In this document: positions 13,296-14,480 of the stretch, piece by piece | Position numbering within the stretch: the first letter of the stretch is position 1 | How the letters are laid out: each line of letters starts with the position of its first letter | Assembly: GCA_900553225.1 (NCBI GenBank) | Contig: USCV01000038.1 | Span: 1 to 14,480, forward strand | DNA: 14,480 nt | Source: an uncultured Clostridium sp. | Lineage (GTDB): Bacteria > Bacillota > Clostridia > TANB77 > CAG-508 | Direction: 5' to 3' | Translations under genes and position numbers: made by a program | Notes under the pieces: generated by a model | The model's input: only the letters and a program-made list of their open reading frames with translations | What the model was told of the DNA's origin: nothing | Databases searched by the model: none

Positions 13296-14480
13296 ATGCA
13301 AAAACTTGCTTCTGACCATATTCTTAAAAGTAAATCAGATAAAGATACTTATCCAATTCCAAGACTGAAAGAAAATTATAATTATATTTATATGGTTTTT
13401 AAGCTTTTAAATGAGCATTTAAAAATAAATATTCCAATTCATCCTGCTGGTGAATGGATCTTGGATAATTTTTATATTGTTGAGAAAACCGTAAAAACAA
13501 TAGTAAAAGAATTAACACTTAAAAAATATATAAATTTTATTGGAATTGCAAATGGAGCCAATAAAGGATTTGCAAGAGTATATGTTTTAGCCTCTGAAAT
13601 TGTAAGTTATACAGATGCTAGAATTGATGATACATCTTTAAAGGACTTATTAAAAGCATATCAAACTAAAAAAACGCTTAATATGGATGAAATATGGAAT
13701 ATAGGATTGTTCTTACAAATTGCACTTATAGAAAATATAAGAAATGTATGTGAAAGAATCTATTCAGCACAATTACAAAAATATAAAGTTGAAAATATAA
13801 TTGAAAGACTAGTAGAAAATAAAGAAGAAGATAAGTTAAAGTACAAAAACCTACCAAGTTATAAAACAAGAAACTTGGGATACGGAGAAATGAAATATCC
13901 TTTTATTGAATATATGTCTTATAGATTAAAAAGCTACGGAAGACAGGCATATAGATATTTAGCTGTACTTGAAAATCAAGTTCAACTTATGGGAAGTACT
14001 ATAGAAGATGTTATAAAGAAGGAACATTTTGATATTGCAGTTAGGAAGGTTTCTGTTGGTAATTCAATTATTAGTATTAATAAATTAATACGTATTAATT
14101 TTTTGCAAATATTTGAAGAAATAAATGGAGTAGAGGAAATTCTAAAGAAAGATCCAGCTGGTGTATATGATAATATGGACTATAAAACTAAAATTAATTA
14201 TAGAAATCATATTAAAGAAATTTCTAAAAAAACCAAAATTTCCGAAATCTATATTGCAAAGAAGTGCTTAGAATTATGTGTTAAAAATGAGGAAAATAAT
14301 AAAAAGACAAATGCCAGCAATTTAAATAATAATATAAAAATTAATAATAAAAAGAAATCACATGTTGGATATTATCTAATTGATAAAGGAAAATCTGAGC
14401 TTTTATTTAATTTGACAGGACGAAAAACAAATGAAATAAGCAAAAATAAAATGGTAAAAATTTATATTAATACTATTTTA
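13296..14480 (+). CDS. Cyclic beta-1,2-glucan synthase-like protein, N-terminal part (3' end outside window)
   Basis: At least 395 codons are open from ATG 13296 to the window edge, with frame continuity back to a TAG at 13269. The protein resembles the N-terminal region of the NdvB/Cgs family (very large membrane enzymes with a GT84 glucosyltransferase and a GH94 phosphorylase domain, which build cyclic beta-1,2-glucans). Recognised stretches are 'PAGEWILDNFYIVEKTV' (about 54-70), 'RVYVLASEIVSYTDARID', 'LKAYQTKKTLNMDEIWNIGLFLQIALIENIR', 'YDNMDYKTKINYRNHI' (about 290-305), and 'HVGYYLIDKG' (about 353-362), the block that precedes the membrane part. The catalytic domains would lie beyond the window. 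The N-terminus is uncertain: no ribosome site precedes 13296, and the strong site at 13214 feeds a different frame. The family call rests on remembered motifs, not a search. Confidence 0.75.
   Translation, partial: MQKLASDHILKSKSDKDTYPIPRLKENYNYIYMVFKLLNEHLKINIPIHPAGEWILDNFYIVEKTVKTIVKELTLKKYINFIGIANGANKGFARVYVLASEIVSYTDARIDDTSLKDLLKAYQTKKTLNMDEIWNIGLFLQIALIENIRNVCERIYSAQLQKYKVENIIERLVENKEEDKLKYKNLPSYKTRNLGYGEMKYPFIEYMSYRLKSYGRQAYRYLAVLENQVQLMGSTIEDVIKKEHFDIAVRKVSVGNSIISINKLIRINFLQIFEEINGVEEILKKDPAGVYDNMDYKTKINYRNHIKEISKKTKISEIYIAKKCLELCVKNEENNKKTNASNLNNNIKINNKKKSHVGYYLIDKGKSELLFNLTGRKTNEISKNKMVKIYINTIL

Overview
The window is AT-rich (roughly 70% A+T by eye) and looks like chromosome of a spore-forming Bacillota, most likely a clostridial gut-type organism. 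The evidence is a pair of CotF-type spore coat proteins, a ClpC adaptor of the MecA family, a PcrA helicase, a cell-shape cluster in the clostridial order (DUF4321 - radC - mreB - mreC - mreD - PBP2 - minC), AGGAGG-like ribosome binding sites and several TTG starts. No phage, transposon, CRISPR array, rRNA or tRNA gene is visible.

Layout. Bases 1-1144 are the 3' part of a BspA-like leucine-rich-repeat surface protein gene that enters from the left edge and carries long exact DNA repeats. A GNAT acetyltransferase gene (1758-1297, minus strand) has a clear promoter and its own terminator. Divergent from it are a low-molecular-weight protein tyrosine phosphatase (1994-2464) and pcrA (2521-4815), probably one transcript that ends at a long hairpin. 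Two small coat-protein genes follow (5025-5470), with a terminator. Then comes a minus-strand mecA (6403-5765) with its own terminator and two candidate promoters flanking an 18-bp perfect palindrome.

The main block, 6831-13058, is a cell-shape operon. It encodes a small DUF4321 membrane protein, RadC, the actin-like MreB (start overlapping the radC stop as ATGA), MreC, MreD (TTG start), the class B transpeptidase PBP2 (TTG start) and the division-site inhibitor MinC. MreB, MreC, MreD and PBP2 are the core of the elongasome that places lateral-wall peptidoglycan synthesis. MinC normally works with MinD, which usually follows it, but minD is not in this window.

From about 13173 a different unit begins: the N-terminal part of a very large cyclic beta-1,2-glucan synthase-like protein, running off the right edge. 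Its start is unusual. A strong ribosome binding site and TTG codon, embedded in a nested inverted repeat, open only a 15-codon frame, while the conserved protein is read in another frame from about 13272 onward. This is either a frameshift (genuine or an assembly error) or a leader peptide with structured RNA. It is the feature most worth checking here. Apart from that, the window is mostly conserved core genome, and I see no convincing new multi-gene system.
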